A DNA stretch of 64,000 nucleotides, taken from Schistosoma haematobium (lineage: Eukaryota > Platyhelminthes > Trematoda > Strigeidida > Schistosomatidae). The stretch lies in the NCBI RefSeq assembly GCF_000699445.3, contig NC_067197.1:31727809-31791808 (forward strand). The letters run 5' to 3'. Shown piece by piece: positions 1 to 11,544 of the stretch. The first letter of the stretch is position 1; each line of letters begins with the position of its first letter. The notes under the pieces are model-generated. The model was not told where the DNA came from. It saw nothing but the letters and a program-made list of their open reading frames with translations, and did no database searches. A program made the position numbers and the translations under genes.

Positions 1-1697
1 AAATTTTATCTATGACTTAACTAGCCTAACAGTTTATCTACCACGATTATTCCATTATTTAAAGTGACGATTGACAATTGATAAAAAAAATTCGAACTCC
101 TAGGATGAAATATCGACGGCCACACATAAAGAATTTATAGGATACGTTTTATAATGAGGAAATTCGGCTCAAGTGGCAATAATCTTGGAAAATTGAATTT
201 TACATTAGGACCGATATTTAGATATCTAGTGTGGTATGGTATAAGAATAGTAAATCAATAATCATCCAAACGAAATCTAAATCATATAAACACACAAAGT
301 TCTGGTCAAAACTAAAACACTATCAACTACAAAACTATTCCAGATAGATATCCATCATGAAAACTATGAGTAATTAACACATAAAAATATGGTACACATA
401 TGATGTATAAATTTTACTTTAGAAATTGATTACAGAAGCAGGTATCATTTGAAAAAAAACCACACCACACACACACACACATAGAATCCAATGAAGTTGT
501 ATACATTTGACAAACATTTTTCTTTGTAAAATTACAAATAAACTATGCATTACTGTTGTCAGTTTGTTTGTTATCCTGTCTTATAAAACAATATCATCAT
601 CATCATCATCATCATCACAGGAATTCATTGAAAGAAACAAAGTATTTGAAATAAAGGATTTGTAAAGAAAGAAAACTTTCGAACAATTAACAAAAGTAAT
701 AATAATAATATTAATAATCGGAATATGAAATTATTCGATACAACCAGTTAACAAGATCTTGTGGAAAATATGAATCAGATGACAATAATAATAGTTATAT
801 CAATAGTAATGATAATAATAATAATATGGATAATAATAATAATGTAAGGATTATACAACAATTTGTGCGATGAAGAGATAAAGGACAGTAATTAAATTCG
901 TCATAATCATATTAATTATAATAATAATATTTTAAGAGATCAAAGTTTACATTCAAAGTTTATTAAATAAGTAAATTCACCAGGTAAAATGTAAAAAGTA
1001 ACAAGAGATAGAACAGTATCAACTTAGGATACCTGATGTAAGTAAAATTGTGTGTGTGTTATCTCTGTTTGTTCAGTTTTTTGCATCTTATTGTTCAATC
1101 TTTTTTTAGTGTAATATTTAAAACATCATTAGTGTTCAATTCTGCTCTTTGTAGAATTACAATGAGCACAATCATTGTTCATATTGCATAATATTTTTTT
1201 CATTAAAAAGAAAAGTTGGTTTGGACAAATTAAGCAAAAACAAAACGAGCAGAACTGTGAAGAAAATTATGTTTCTTAAGTTAAAAATTATACGTTTATG
1301 GTGCATAATAATAATAATCATCATCATCGTTAACATTAAAAGAGAAATGAAAGGTAAATAGATAAATGATAAAGAATGAACAGCACACAAAATATAGATA
1401 TTGATAAACACATAGTTATCATATCGGCATCTAAAAATGATCATCATTGTGTTTCTATGACAACATTAATTTAAAATAATGAAAATAACCTGATAGATGG
1501 AGATTATATGCATGTTTCGTACATTATATAATGAATTGAAATTATACACATATGTAATAGCGTACATATATATGTTATATTTATATAAAATGGAAGGTGC
1601 ATACACTAATTCCCTAGAATAAAAACTCAATGAAGTGTCTATGATTTCTTTTTCAGTTTAACCAACAATTTTCTGTAAACATACTCCAAAAACTCCT
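1..1697. other. 3' flank of transporter gene, simple repeats only
   Basis: AT-rich DNA with a short CA run (about 460-482), a CAT/ATC run (about 590-617) and scattered AAT runs (700-845, 905-930). The minus strand should carry the transporter 3' UTR; an AATAAA on that strand lies at 959-964, about 735 bases past the stop, but I cannot tell if it is used. I see no other gene. Confidence 0.5.
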
Positions 1698-1970
1698 CTA
1701 TGCATACATACCTTTGTCATTATCACTTCGAGGATAAAGTAATGACTCAGAAGCTGGACCGTCATTATTACCCTGTTTAGTGAATACAGTAAGGTTACGA
1801 TCTTCTAAAGCTGTAGTACGTTTGCCTACAACAATACCTCCAAATGCAAGATCACATGCAACGTCATCAAATGTCCGATTTTTAGTTTCTGGCATAAACA
1901 GGAAAAAGAAGATCCAGCAAATCACAACGACCACAAGGAAGGGCAAAAATGAATAACCACCGATGTTTTT
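1698..1970 (-). CDS. SGTP1: SGTP1-like exon 6 (helix 12, C-tail, stop)
   Basis: Begins KNIGGYSFLPF (helix 12), carries PETKNRTFDD at the membrane exit and ends with a hydrophilic tail, DNDKGMYA then stop. The tail after PETK is about 60 residues, the usual place for trafficking and phosphorylation signals in this family, though none is proven here. Confidence 0.93.
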   Translation of the reverse strand, partial: KNIGGYSFLPFLVVVVICWIFFFLFMPETKNRTFDDVACDLAFGGIVVGKRTTALEDRNLTVFTKQGNNDGPASESLLYPRSDNDKGMYA

Positions 1971-3904
1971 CTGAACAGATAAAGCAAAATGTAAGATATA
2001 CAAAAAAAATAGTTTAAATATATTAAATTGTAGCAACGAATAGAAAAAATATTTCATTATTATTGTATGATATCTTTGAAAAATGAATATAGTAATCTCA
2101 CTGTGAGATTAGTTCATCTAACAGGTTAAATGCACAGAACTTGGAGATATACGTTTAGTTAAACCTAGCAGGATATAACTGAATGTTAACCGCCTTAATG
2201 CAAAGCATTTTAAATCTTTCCAGTTATTCCGAGATTTCGTATTATTGTAGCATCTTTTTTTCGCAAATCCAAACAATACAAATACTAGACAATTTTTTCA
2301 GGCACAAATTAGATTAATGATTATCAATATTCATACAATACAACTGTCTTTACAAATTTGTAAGGACTATATTAAACTGGTCTGTAAAGAATCACTAACA
2401 AAATTGTCATTGAAATTGGTGGTTGGCGCACATGTAATGATAATGTCAGTTTACAGAAAAAGGAGCATCACAAAGTTGATACTTGGTACTAGCTTTTGCC
2501 AACTTGCGTCATTTATGGCGTAGGCGAGATATCCGTCTATCAACCAAAGGACGTGTTTACTGCGCAGCAGTTCGTTCCGTCCTACTTTATGGCAGTGAAA
2601 CGTGGCCGGTAAGAGTAGAGGACATTCGTAGGTTACTAGTATTCGATCATAGGTGTCTTCGAAACATTGCTCGTATATCCTGGGACCATCGAGTAAGTAA
2701 CGCAGTTGTTAGGAAACGGGTACTAGGTAAGGATGGCAAATCGATTGATGAAGTGGTGAAACTTCATCAGTTGAGATGGCTGAGCCACGTGTTACGTATG
2801 CCCAACAACCGACTGCCTCGACGTGCTATGTTCAGTGGTATAGGAGTAGGTTGGAAGAAAGCTAGGAGCGGCCAGACCGAAACATGGCACAAGTCCATGA
2901 AGTCACTGACAAGTGGACTGAGTCATGTTGGTAGGTATAGACTACCTGGTTGGGGACCGCGAGATGATAGCAACCGATGGTTAGAGACCCTGAATGACAT
3001 GGCTCAAAATCGTTTGCAATGGCGTAGGTGCATCCACTCTTTGTGTTCTCCCAAATTCTAATCTTCTGAATTCTTCATGTCCCTTTTTTCCTCTTTCCAA
3101 ATTTATTTCACTGGATCATACTCTTTAAACAACATCTCCAAACACTAATTTTCCCGATTACTGCTTATACTCTTACTACCTCTACCACTACGGGATTTGA
3201 ATCGACAACTGCATCTCTGTACTAATGTAGCATGGCAATTCGAACTGATGTACGTACGTACGAAGTCCTACGTTGTTACTGACTGACTTGGTAAGTATGA
3301 ATTTGATAAGTTGTACAATTTTCTTTATGATAACATTTCCATTTATGGTCACTCAATATTTTGCATAGTAGAATAAATATATATATAAAGTTCAATAAGG
3401 AATACTTGATCAAATCTATCTTTATCATAACAAAGATAATTCACTTACCTGTATAACAGGATAACTACATAACACAATCAGATTTGATAACCATTGAATT
3501 GATTGACTAAGTGAATAAGCTGCAGCACGTGGACTTTGTCTAAATATTTCTGATACAATTAATGCAGGAACTGGACCTAAGCCGAGTGCAAAACTGCATA
3601 TATAAACTAATATCAAAATGATCGATATTATACCCATAGCAGATCTCGCACCTACCGGACCAGAATATGCCAAATTAACAAATATTGTAAGTAATAATAA
3701 GGATAAAGCTAATGATACTGTAGGCCATAATAATAAAGTACGACGTCCAGCACGTTCGATTAGTGGAACAGAGACTACAGTTACGATAACATTAAGAACT
3801 CCAATAGCAAAGACACAATATTGTAAGTACATATCAGGAATACCAGCTAATTCTAACATAAGAGATGAATATGTTATAACCTATATAACAAATAAAAAAA
3901 GAAA

Positions 3905-3940
<36 letters not shown>

Positions 3941-6900
3941 ATAAAATTAAATTAACTCAACAATATAGAGGCTGATAATCTATTAATCCGAATAAATGTA
4001 GAAAGATAATGATCTACAGTAGAAACATAATATCCATTGTTTGAATGAATGATCTTTAATATTTGCATGAGAGCTTATTGTAAAAAACGAACATTTAACT
4101 CAACTTATGAATACACTACATTCAATCTTATTTGTCACAACCAATGTTAAAGTGGTCATTGTTTTTATGTACCAAAAGAAATTTAGACGGTATAACAGTT
4201 AATGATTCAAAGTAAGTCTTGATTAATAAACTGACAGTTTTTTTACTTATATTTATAAGAAAGCAACACTTTAATGAACTGCAATATGTTGACCTTATAT
4301 CTATATATATGTCATCATGGATAATTAGATACTCGACACTGAGTTACCGACCATATAAACTTTGAGAATAGAATATTAATTCAAATGAATGTAAAATTAA
4401 GTCCAAAACATCTCAAAGGAATATTAAGTGAACTTCCAATATGACTTCAATACCTGGCCATAAAAATAAATATTTATGAGATTCTAACTGACAAGTTATT
4501 CACTCATCTACTCCAGGTTTGTAGATTTATTTGCAATAGGTAACCCTCTTCTAGAAAGTCAGTTATGGTAAAGTGCTAACCTAAAATAATGATTATCAAA
4601 TGAAATTAGAATTCTTTTATCATCCTTACATAAGTGAAAGCATCTAAAAAGCTGACAGAGACAATTCACTTAATCATCTAGTATCCATTATCATGAAATA
4701 TTTTAGAATTTCATATAAATGTTATCTATAATATAGTAGGCAGTAATTAACTAATTTTCAACGCATATTTTAATGTTTAAATCCAAGTAACAAATTTCGA
4801 GTAATTTTCTATATTGTCACTGAAATAACCAAATGGATTAAACAACTTCTCTTCACGAAAATCTTATTTCCTTGGTTTGATTTTGTAACACAATTGTAAT
4901 CTCTTCATATTCATAATAAAACGGATGAAATAAACAATTCATAATATCATTAAGAAATGAAAAACTATCAATACTATGTTAGGATAACCAATTTATTGTC
5001 TTCCTAAATTGTGAAAACCATACATTAAATACTTCATTTGCACATCTTCCATCAGTTGTCTTTTACATCCTTCATGATTCTTTCAACTCTCAATTCCTTT
5101 TCGTTTTCTTCAGTTTAATCTTCTCGATTGTATTTTGATAGGTATCCCGCTCCCAATTAGTGTTATTTACTACTTGCGTCTGTCATTATAAGTAGCATAC
5201 ACCACAACTATACAGAGGGAACTACAGTATAGTAGTAATCAGCTTCCTTATAACTGAAGTGTGAGAGAGAGAAATGTGCTATGATCGCCAAGAGATCATT
5301 ATTATATGGAGTTATTGACTAAAATTGTGAGCAATATACTGTACATAAGATCAGCGCAATAAACATATCAAAAAACTCATACACTAAATAAACCATATTG
5401 AAGTAATATAATATAACTAACCGCATTAATTCCGGATAATTGTTGTAAAACTTGGATTAGGCAAGCAATAAGCACTGGCATTCGAAGATCTTTTTGTGTA
5501 AATAATTGTGTAAATTTAAAAACTGGTTGATTTTTCGCAACTTCAATTTCTCCACGCAATTCACCAATGAATGTATCAACATTTTCTTTAACATTTAATT
5601 GTAAAAATGCTTTGCGTGCCTCAGCTTCTTTATTTTTTTTCATGTATAAAAATCGTGGACTTTCAGGACAAAATGGTAAAATAACCAATGACATAGCTGC
5701 TGGAACAGCACCCAAAGCAACAGCAAGTGGCCATAGATTTTTTGTGTTCAACAGAAATGAAAATGTAATGAAATACGAGAAAGCAATACCAATGGTTACA
5801 GCTAACTGATGACAAGCACCAATACCACCACGCAGATCACGTGGTGCCACTTCAGTTAAATAAAGTGAAGCTATGCCAATTGTAATGCCACTATTAATAC
5901 CAATAACAAAACGGCCAACATATAATAACACAGGTTGCTGGACAAGAACACAAGGACCAACAATTACACCACCGATAATGCCAATAACATTATTGAGTAA
6001 TAAACCATTTCGTCTATAATATTAGCAACAAAAAACAGAAGAGGAAATTGCTTGAAATCGATCAATACTCTGTCACTCTTATGTCGAGAGAATGACAAAA
6101 AGTTTTATAAATTGAATAAAATAACTGTATATTTCACAGTATCTGCATAGATAGTAACAAAACTCAAGTATGTCAAATCAACATAATCCAATAATGCTGA
6201 TATGGTTAAACTCATCAAGGATTCTTTCATGATAAAATAGAATTACTTCCATATTTAAGATATATGTTCCTAGTACTCCAGTGGGTACTACTAGAGTAGT
6301 GAACGAAAACTTAGATGCGGAAAACCAATTTACTTTTTAGTACAAAATTGCAAAGTTCTTTGGTGAAATGTGAAAACTATACATTAAATACTTCATTTGC
6401 GAATCTTATATCAATTGTCTCAAACTTCATTGTCCCTTCATCGCTTTCACAATTACTCTCTGTTTACATTCCCGTTCTCTTTGATTCGACTTTCTCAACC
6501 TGCTGCCAGGCATTCCACATCTATTGGCTTTATATACTAATTATGCTGACAGACATAATCCCGTAATTATTGACAGAGAATATATATTCAATGTGACCAT
6601 TCAACCTCGTAAAATAAGCAATTACTAGTGTGGATATAAAATCGATCTAACAGAGGTTTACACTGACTAAAATATTTTGTTGGTATAACAACTCCGACAC
6701 ATACTTTTTGCCCCCAAATGGCCTGATACGGTCGATGATGAGGAGAGTCAACCCTCCCTCTCGAAATGCTCTCACATGGCCACGTGCATACAACCACTGC
6801 CAGCAAAGTCCTACTCATTGCCTTCTCGTGGCGGGGGTGTTGTTTACGAAACTGAGAGGACAAAAAGCGAATGTCCGGCACTTAAATCGGGTTGTTGGAG

Positions 6901-9635
6901 ATAGTGCATCCATCTACGGGAGTTAGAAAACCATGATTCCAAACCAATGGTGCACATGCGCTCCAGGATCCTAAGGGAAAAAGTGGCGTACGAACCAATT
7001 ATTGGTCACCGGCTACCATGGGACTGCATCTAACGTTGCTCCACTGCATTGTGGATCAGACCTTTAGGTCGAAAGCTCCGGGTGTAGTCCCCTAAGAAAA
7101 CTACCTGTTTCGGTTTGGGCACCCGAATAGTATCCCAGCCCTCACACAAATCGAATGATTTATATGACGCATATCTGTTCGGTGACTCCTTGTACCAATA
7201 TCTATGTGTTAAAATAAACAAATAGTAATACGAAAAGAAAATCACTTGATCAATGTTTTCTGGTTACCAAAAAATTGTTCAAAATTTCATGATTCTATCA
7301 ACTTATCGCCTCAAATAAGATTAATGTTACTTGTTTTTATTCACTATTAATCATATATCGAATCAGTAAATAAAAAAAAAGAAACGAGTGAAGAGGAGAA
7401 ACAGTCATTGAACTTATAAACAAATGAAATACAGTATCATTAAACATCTCTTTACAAATCGATTAAAACATACCACTAGGGTCAGTTAACATAATTAATC
7501 GCAAAATTTTAAACTATTGAACAGTTTAATTGACATTTTATTCACGTGTTTAACGGTCATACATGGATAGTTGGATAGTCTGATTTATGATAGTAAACAG
7601 TTTGCAATTATTTAATACTTATCTATGCAAAATAGATAATTAGTAATACAGTTATTATGTTTATCTCATGGAATAGCATTAATCGAAAAGGTTTTAATGA
7701 AATAAAAATTATGTAAATTACGTTTTTTGTTACGTAATCTATCAATATTCATGTCGATAATCAATTTCCTTCAAGTAATAAAGATTAATATCAGATGGGT
7801 TTTGTGGATATTATAGTAATTTCAATGGTTAGGATCATGAGTCAGTTGAAGCTAGATCACCATGGAAAACCTGAAAGCACTGGACGGCCATTTCGTCCTG
7901 GCACCTCTGAGGAGTCCCACAATAGGACGAAACGGCCGTCCAGTGCTTCCAGGTTTTCCATGGTGATCTAGCTTCAACTGACTCATTATCTTAACCATTG
8001 AAATTGATAAAGATTAGTTATTCAGTAGATCGAGAAATAATATTCTAAGGTCTTACATGTTCTAAAACACTAAAACCAATCTTATTCTGAAGTCAAGAAA
8101 TGATTACTTTTAAAAAAACGTAGTAACAATCAATTAGAGATGATATTTTTTTCTACTTACCGACCAATTCCATCAGCTACCCAACCACAACTGAATGCTC
8201 CTATCGCAGCGGCAACTACAAATATTGTACTGACATGAGTGTAGAAGAAGTTTGAATCTAATTCTGGAGTATTTGGAACAACTGTCTCATTGAAATATGT
8301 TTCAATATTCTATAAATTATTTAGTAAAGATTAAACATTAAGGTAAAAACCTTATTAAAAACATAGTGTATTGTTAAAATATGAAGGCGTTACCTAGAGA
8401 ATAGCTATGATAGAATATGGTTTAACAAACAAACAATATGAGTGACTGTTTCATCTACCTACAGCTTAGTTTCATTATCCATAATATTATTAACTTAGGT
8501 ACAAATTGTAGTCTCATATGTTTAGCTTAAACATCAACTACAGTTATCACAAGATAGGGAAACATAGAAACTAAATTTTCATTGAAGTATAGCATCAACA
8601 TGAGATGCCAAAGTACTTGATAATACTGTTTGGGCGGGTGGATCCCCTACAATTCTCCAAGTTTCTAAACACCTCATGAAGTTCTTCTAAGTTTAACTAA
8701 TTCATATTCTCTAAAATCGTATCTTTATCTATTCTTTTTTATTACCATCAACACCTTTGCTGTCGCTAGTACTCTGGAATTTATCATGTACCTCTCTGTA
8801 TTAATAGGGGTATGGCAACTTGAACTAATATACACATGTGCCTATGTTGCATCAAAATGATTAACTGAATGACTGACTGATGGTGTAAAGCTTCCAGGTT
8901 GAAGCTTGTGGTACAATCCTTTCCTGCTTTTGAATGAACCTAACTAAATATTAAACATATTATTCTAAGAAATAACCATTAACTTACAACTCAACATATA
9001 AGTAAATTATATTACCGTATTACATCACACCTATTTACCAATAAGGTTACCTTATGTTGCTTTGAAGTGTCGTCTAATTTAGTGGTTTGCTGATATTAGT
9101 TCACAAAACTCGATGAGTTAGCAATCGTGTAACTTTAAAAAGTGTTTATCAACCAGTATTGACTGTATACATGTATATTTAATTATTTTTAACCAAAGTA
9201 ATTCAGTTCCGTTCGATAGAAATTACCAGCATAAACATTCTGGAGAGGCATTAGTCATTATAACTGTAACTAAGCGAGAACGTAATCATATGTATGAGAA
9301 CTATCTGGCCGACTATGTAGTATTCTATACTTTTGGTGCACAAAAATTCCAGTGTTTTGAATTTGAATGTAAGAGAGCCTTAGGTATTCCTGAATGTTGT
9401 AGGATGTTTTTTTGGAAAATAACACTAACGAAAAGTAGATTCGAACTCCTACTCGATTGGTTTTATGCTATGACACGAAACTACACCATCACGTAACTCA
9501 ATTAAATGATCATTCAAGTTCCAGTACCGAAAACACAGTCAACCTATTCCTCTCACTTCAATAAAAGTAAAATTAACTATTTAACTTAACACGTTCAACT
9601 TGCTGGTACATATGAAATTACTAATTACGATATTC

Positions 9636-9684
<49 letters not shown>

Positions 9685-10737
9685 TCAATGAATATTACTC
9701 ACCTTTCTTGGTAGATTCAAAACTCCAAGATTGTATCCGATTAGAAATGATGATCCAATACATGTTATAATGACAGTTAAAACAAGTTTCCCTGTGATAC
9801 CGTTATTCTATAGAATAATGTAAAAGATATGAAACTATACTGAATGATAAAATAATGTTCAACTGATTTATTATTAAGGAACCAAATACATACACTATGT
9901 AACTTTATGAGAAACAAAAGATACATCAATTATAAATTTGTATTGTATCTGTATACGATATGTTCATATTATTGAACTGCTCAATAAATGTCTTACAATT
10001 TTTGATTACACCCACAGTGATCATTATTTGGTGAACTGTTATTGATTTTATTAATAAATAATGCATCATGTATGATAAACTTCGAGAATAACTTTACGAA
10101 ACAGCTATTCACTATATCTCAGTTTCTTAATACTGGTTCAGTCAAAGAGGATGTTGTTCAAATCAATTATGAAAGCTTCACAGTCAAAAGATCTACCACA
10201 GAGAACACAACATTATCAAAATATTTAATCGATTTAAATCTATGATGGAAACCAGCTTGAAAATACATGTTGATTTTTGATATAAAATCGATATAAAAGA
10301 TTCCTAGCTAATATCATTATCAATCATAAGATTATGATATTTTTTAATTATAATGTTCCATTCAATGATCAATACATAAGTAGATTTTTCTAACGTCGTC
10401 TTTCTATTATGCGTTCACATAAACATATTCTTATATTTGATTTCACTTTATCTTACAATGAGATCATTTGTTAACGCAAAAAGATTTCAATCAACAACTT
10501 TCACCGTTTAAGATTCAATAATAGACATTTCCTAACTCAAATGAAAATGGAATCCTAGAAAGATCATCTTTCTTCAGCCTTTCGTCTAACAATATATCCA
10601 TACATAAGTTTACCATAAAAAACTTTGTAATCACAGGAGCATTAGTAAATATCAATATGATAAAAATAAATAGTCAATAACTATGTTCAATAATCATTAT
10701 CGAAATTGAAAACGATGCTTACTGAAGCAACTCCCAT
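1698..10737 (-). CDS. SGTP1: Facilitative glucose transporter, SGTP1-like (six coding exons)
   Basis: Exons 10723-10737, 9703-9807, 8161-8309, 5422-6013, 3449-3880 and 1698-1970 join in frame to 522 codons (521 residues plus stop), all with GT-AG introns. The product is a sugar porter of the major facilitator superfamily, expected in the plasma membrane with 12 helices and passive hexose transport. Seen: possible N-glycosylation site NET at residue 47 in the first outer loop; GRR at 89-91 after helix 2; PESPRFL from 206; QLS at 281-283 followed by GINA; ERAGRR ending at 334; GPVPA near 389-393; PETK at 458-461 in the C-tail. In schistosomes SGTP1 and SGTP4 import host glucose through the tegument; as I recall SGTP1 is 521 and SGTP4 about 505 residues, which is why I chose SGTP1. 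The family is certain, the paralogue is inferred. Introns of 0.9-2.1 kb carry transposon debris. Confidence 0.93.
2483..3292 (+). mobile_element. 3' end of RTE-like non-LTR retrotransposon (second family)
   Basis: An open stretch 2483-3061 encodes the C-terminal end of a reverse transcriptase polyprotein (YCAAVRSVLLYGSETW near residue 25-45, RWLSHVLRMP, then QNRLQWRRCIHSL). The layout matches the C-terminus of the 46-49 kb element ([19 protein letters not shown]), but the sequence is clearly a different family. A 3' UTR of about 230 bases follows to the TGACTGACTT run. It lies in intron 5 of the transporter, antisense to it, and is 5'-truncated and dead. Confidence 0.8.
3449..3880 (-). CDS. 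SGTP1: SGTP1-like exon 5 (helices 7-11)
   Basis: Residues 288-431: VITYSSLM, then helix 8, ERAGRR, helices 9-10 with GPVPALIVSEIF, and QWLSNLIV. It is phase 0 on both sides, ending PVIQ before GTAAGT. The residue after GPVP is alanine where human GLUT1 has tryptophan 388. Confidence 0.95.
3908..3938. repeat. (AT)n microsatellite in intron 5' to exon 5
   Basis: An uninterrupted AT dinucleotide tract about 30 bases long, just upstream (in gene sense) of the exon 5 acceptor. Confidence 0.9.
4978..5215 (+). repeat. Dispersed repeat A, copy 1
   Basis: Shares a long pyrimidine-rich block with 6276-6562, 25125-25412 and, reversed, 15480-15745: GTTGTCTTTTACAT, then CTTCTCGATT, then a TCTGTCA..ATAAGTAGCATACA end. 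Class unknown; no coding. It sits in the intron between exons 4 and 5. Confidence 0.6.
5422..6013 (-). CDS. SGTP1: SGTP1-like exon 4 (helices 3-7)
   Basis: Largest exon, residues 90-287. It completes the split arginine, then reads RNGLLLNN, helices 3-6, the PESPRFL motif and the large cytoplasmic loop, and ends at QQLSGINA before donor GTTAGT. The exon is open throughout, with no internal stop. Confidence 0.95.
6276..6562 (+). repeat. Dispersed repeat A, copy 2
   Basis: Starts with AGTAGTGAACGAAAACT and ends near TGCTGACAGACATAATCCCG; aligns with the other copies of repeat A, including GCCAGGCATTCCAC. Could be a short non-autonomous element; I do not recognise its class. Confidence 0.6.
6580..7235 (+). 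repeat. Dispersed repeat B, copy 1
   Basis: A block of about 600 bp shared with 54540-55085 in the same orientation, including AAATGCTCTCACATGGCCAC, CCATCTACGGGAGTT and CCAGCCCTCACACAAATC. GC content is higher than its surroundings. Open frames on both strands are short and differ between copies, so I treat it as a repeat of unknown class in intron 3, not a gene. Confidence 0.7.
7818..8005. mobile_element. Hammerhead-SINE fold-back in intron 3 of transporter
   Basis: Left arm 7818-7899 and right arm 7924-8005 are inverted copies of the SINE 3' part, equal in length (82 bp), with a few mismatches and a 24-base loop. The right arm plus loop carries CTGAGGA (7907-7913), GTCC..GGAC, GAAA (7929-7932) and GTCCAGTGC on the plus strand. 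Pre-mRNA of the transporter (minus strand) would fold here into a long hairpin. Confidence 0.9.
7901..7946 (+). ncRNA. Hammerhead ribozyme core in fold-back SINE
   Basis: CTGAGGA, 4-bp helix II (GTCC/GGAC), GAAA, helix III CGG/CCG, then GTC cleavage site. All core residues are intact. Helix I keeps four outer pairs (GCAC/GTGC) but the two inner pairs are lost (CT opposite CA), so activity is doubtful. Confidence 0.6.
8161..8309 (-). CDS. SGTP1: SGTP1-like exon 3 (outer loop and helix 2)
   Basis: Begins NIETYFNETV, holding the probable N-glycosylation site, continues through helix 2 and ends within an arginine codon (phase 2) of the GRR signature. Donor GTAAGT; acceptor preceded by TTATAG. 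Confidence 0.92.
8630..8885 (+). mobile_element. 3' UTR fragment of the 2483-type retrotransposon
   Basis: Decayed but alignable with the 3' UTR at 3060-3292: TTCTAATT-like start, TACCATCAACACC, TCTCTGTATTAATAGGGGTA, and an ACTGAATGACTGACTGA end. No coding part is left. Lies in the intron between exons 2 and 3. Confidence 0.6.
9641..9682. repeat. (AT)n microsatellite beside exon 2
   Basis: About 42 bases of uninterrupted AT, ending some 20 bases from the donor side of exon 2. Confidence 0.95.
9703..9807 (-). CDS. SGTP1: SGTP1-like exon 2 (helix 1)
   Basis: Thirty-five codons (residues 6-40), phase 0 at both ends, ending LNLPRK before GTGAGT. It encodes membrane helix 1 with the typical sugar-porter sequence GYNLGVLN at its outer end. 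Confidence 0.9.
10723..10737 (-). CDS. SGTP1: SGTP1-like exon 1 (start codon micro-exon)
   Basis: Only five codons (MGVAS) followed by a GTAAGC donor. The phase (0) matches exon 2, which begins at an AG acceptor and reads NNGITGKLVL. It is the only ATG upstream of exon 2 that I found with a donor right behind it, and the joined length of 521 supports it. Exact start is inferred. Confidence 0.75.
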
Positions 10738-10758
10738 CTTTTAGTTTAAGTCGTCAAT
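10738..10758 (-). promoter_or_regulatory. 5' UTR segment with candidate splice acceptor of SGTP1-like gene
   Basis: Reading the minus strand, a pyrimidine-rich run ending TTTTAG sits 21 bases before the ATG. It could be the acceptor of an upstream 5' UTR intron or of the trans-spliced leader used by some flatworm genes. No TATA box is evident just upstream; a GGGCGG box lies about 80 bases before the ATG. Confidence 0.3.
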
Positions 10759-10759
10759 C

Positions 10760-11544
10760 TAAAATGAATTATGCCACACCTCCTTAAACTTTTAAACTTA
10801 TTTCAGATACTCCGCCCACTCATTACAATTGTGACCATTTGGGTCTGAGCTTATCAATTCACCAATCAAATGATTGTAAATAAACTAGTGAATACTTTTA
10901 CTAAATAACCAGTAGGATAGGAAATAAAAGATTTTCTTATTGTTCATTGGATTAAATTTTCAATTCATGATACACACCCTATTTACCTTGTACTGATTGG
11001 TTAATAAAATGTTGTCAAGACACTATAGAAAAAGCATTGTTTTTTTTCTTTTATTTTGTAGAGTCCAAATAGGCAATAGAATAGTATTCCGACTAATAAC
11101 ACAACATAAATCATGACTGTAGGTATGTCTAGAAATGTATCAAAATAACTGAAATACTAGCTGAACAGGCCTACGTGACACTATCGGTCTAAGTTATATA
11201 GTTTTGAATAAGATTTCTAGTCACATTTCTTGTAATAATTTAGTTCAACAAATTAGTTAAATATTCTTTCTATAAAAAAACAAAACAAAAGAAAACAACT
11301 AGTATCCTAATTAATTTAGACTACAAAAATAGCATGAACTAATGTTAGTTAACTGTATATTTCACTTTGTTTTAGTCTTTCTATAAAGTCATGTGATAAA
11401 TAAATAACTGTATGTAGTTAAATAAGAGTTTTTTTTTGTTTCAGTGAACTTAAAATCGTCTTAGATATAGACTGAAAGTCGTCAAAACATTCAGAAGAAT
11501 TTACTGAAACTATAGTTGAAATGAATTCACTAAGTATAGTTTAC
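10760..11544. other. Upstream region of transporter, no feature seen
   Basis: AT-rich, with no alignable repeat or open frame of note. It should contain the transporter's promoter on the minus strand, but no core promoter element stands out. Confidence 0.4.

Noticed and set aside
1172..1447. 91-codon minus-strand frame rich in I, M, L, F
   Set aside because: Low-complexity translation of AT-rich DNA with trinucleotide runs; no domain.
3618..3941. 107-codon plus-strand open frame
   Set aside because: It is antisense to transporter exon 5 and runs into an AT microsatellite.
5567..5809. 80-codon plus-strand open frame
   Set aside because: Antisense shadow of transporter exon 4.
7818..8005. 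CRISPR-like or prokaryotic terminator hairpin
   Set aside because: The DNA is eukaryotic and the hairpin is two inverted SINE tails.
9290..9496. 68-codon frame in the transporter intron
   Set aside because: No similarity or domain, not in phase with neighbouring exons, includes a TTCGAACTCC word that may be an old SINE trace.
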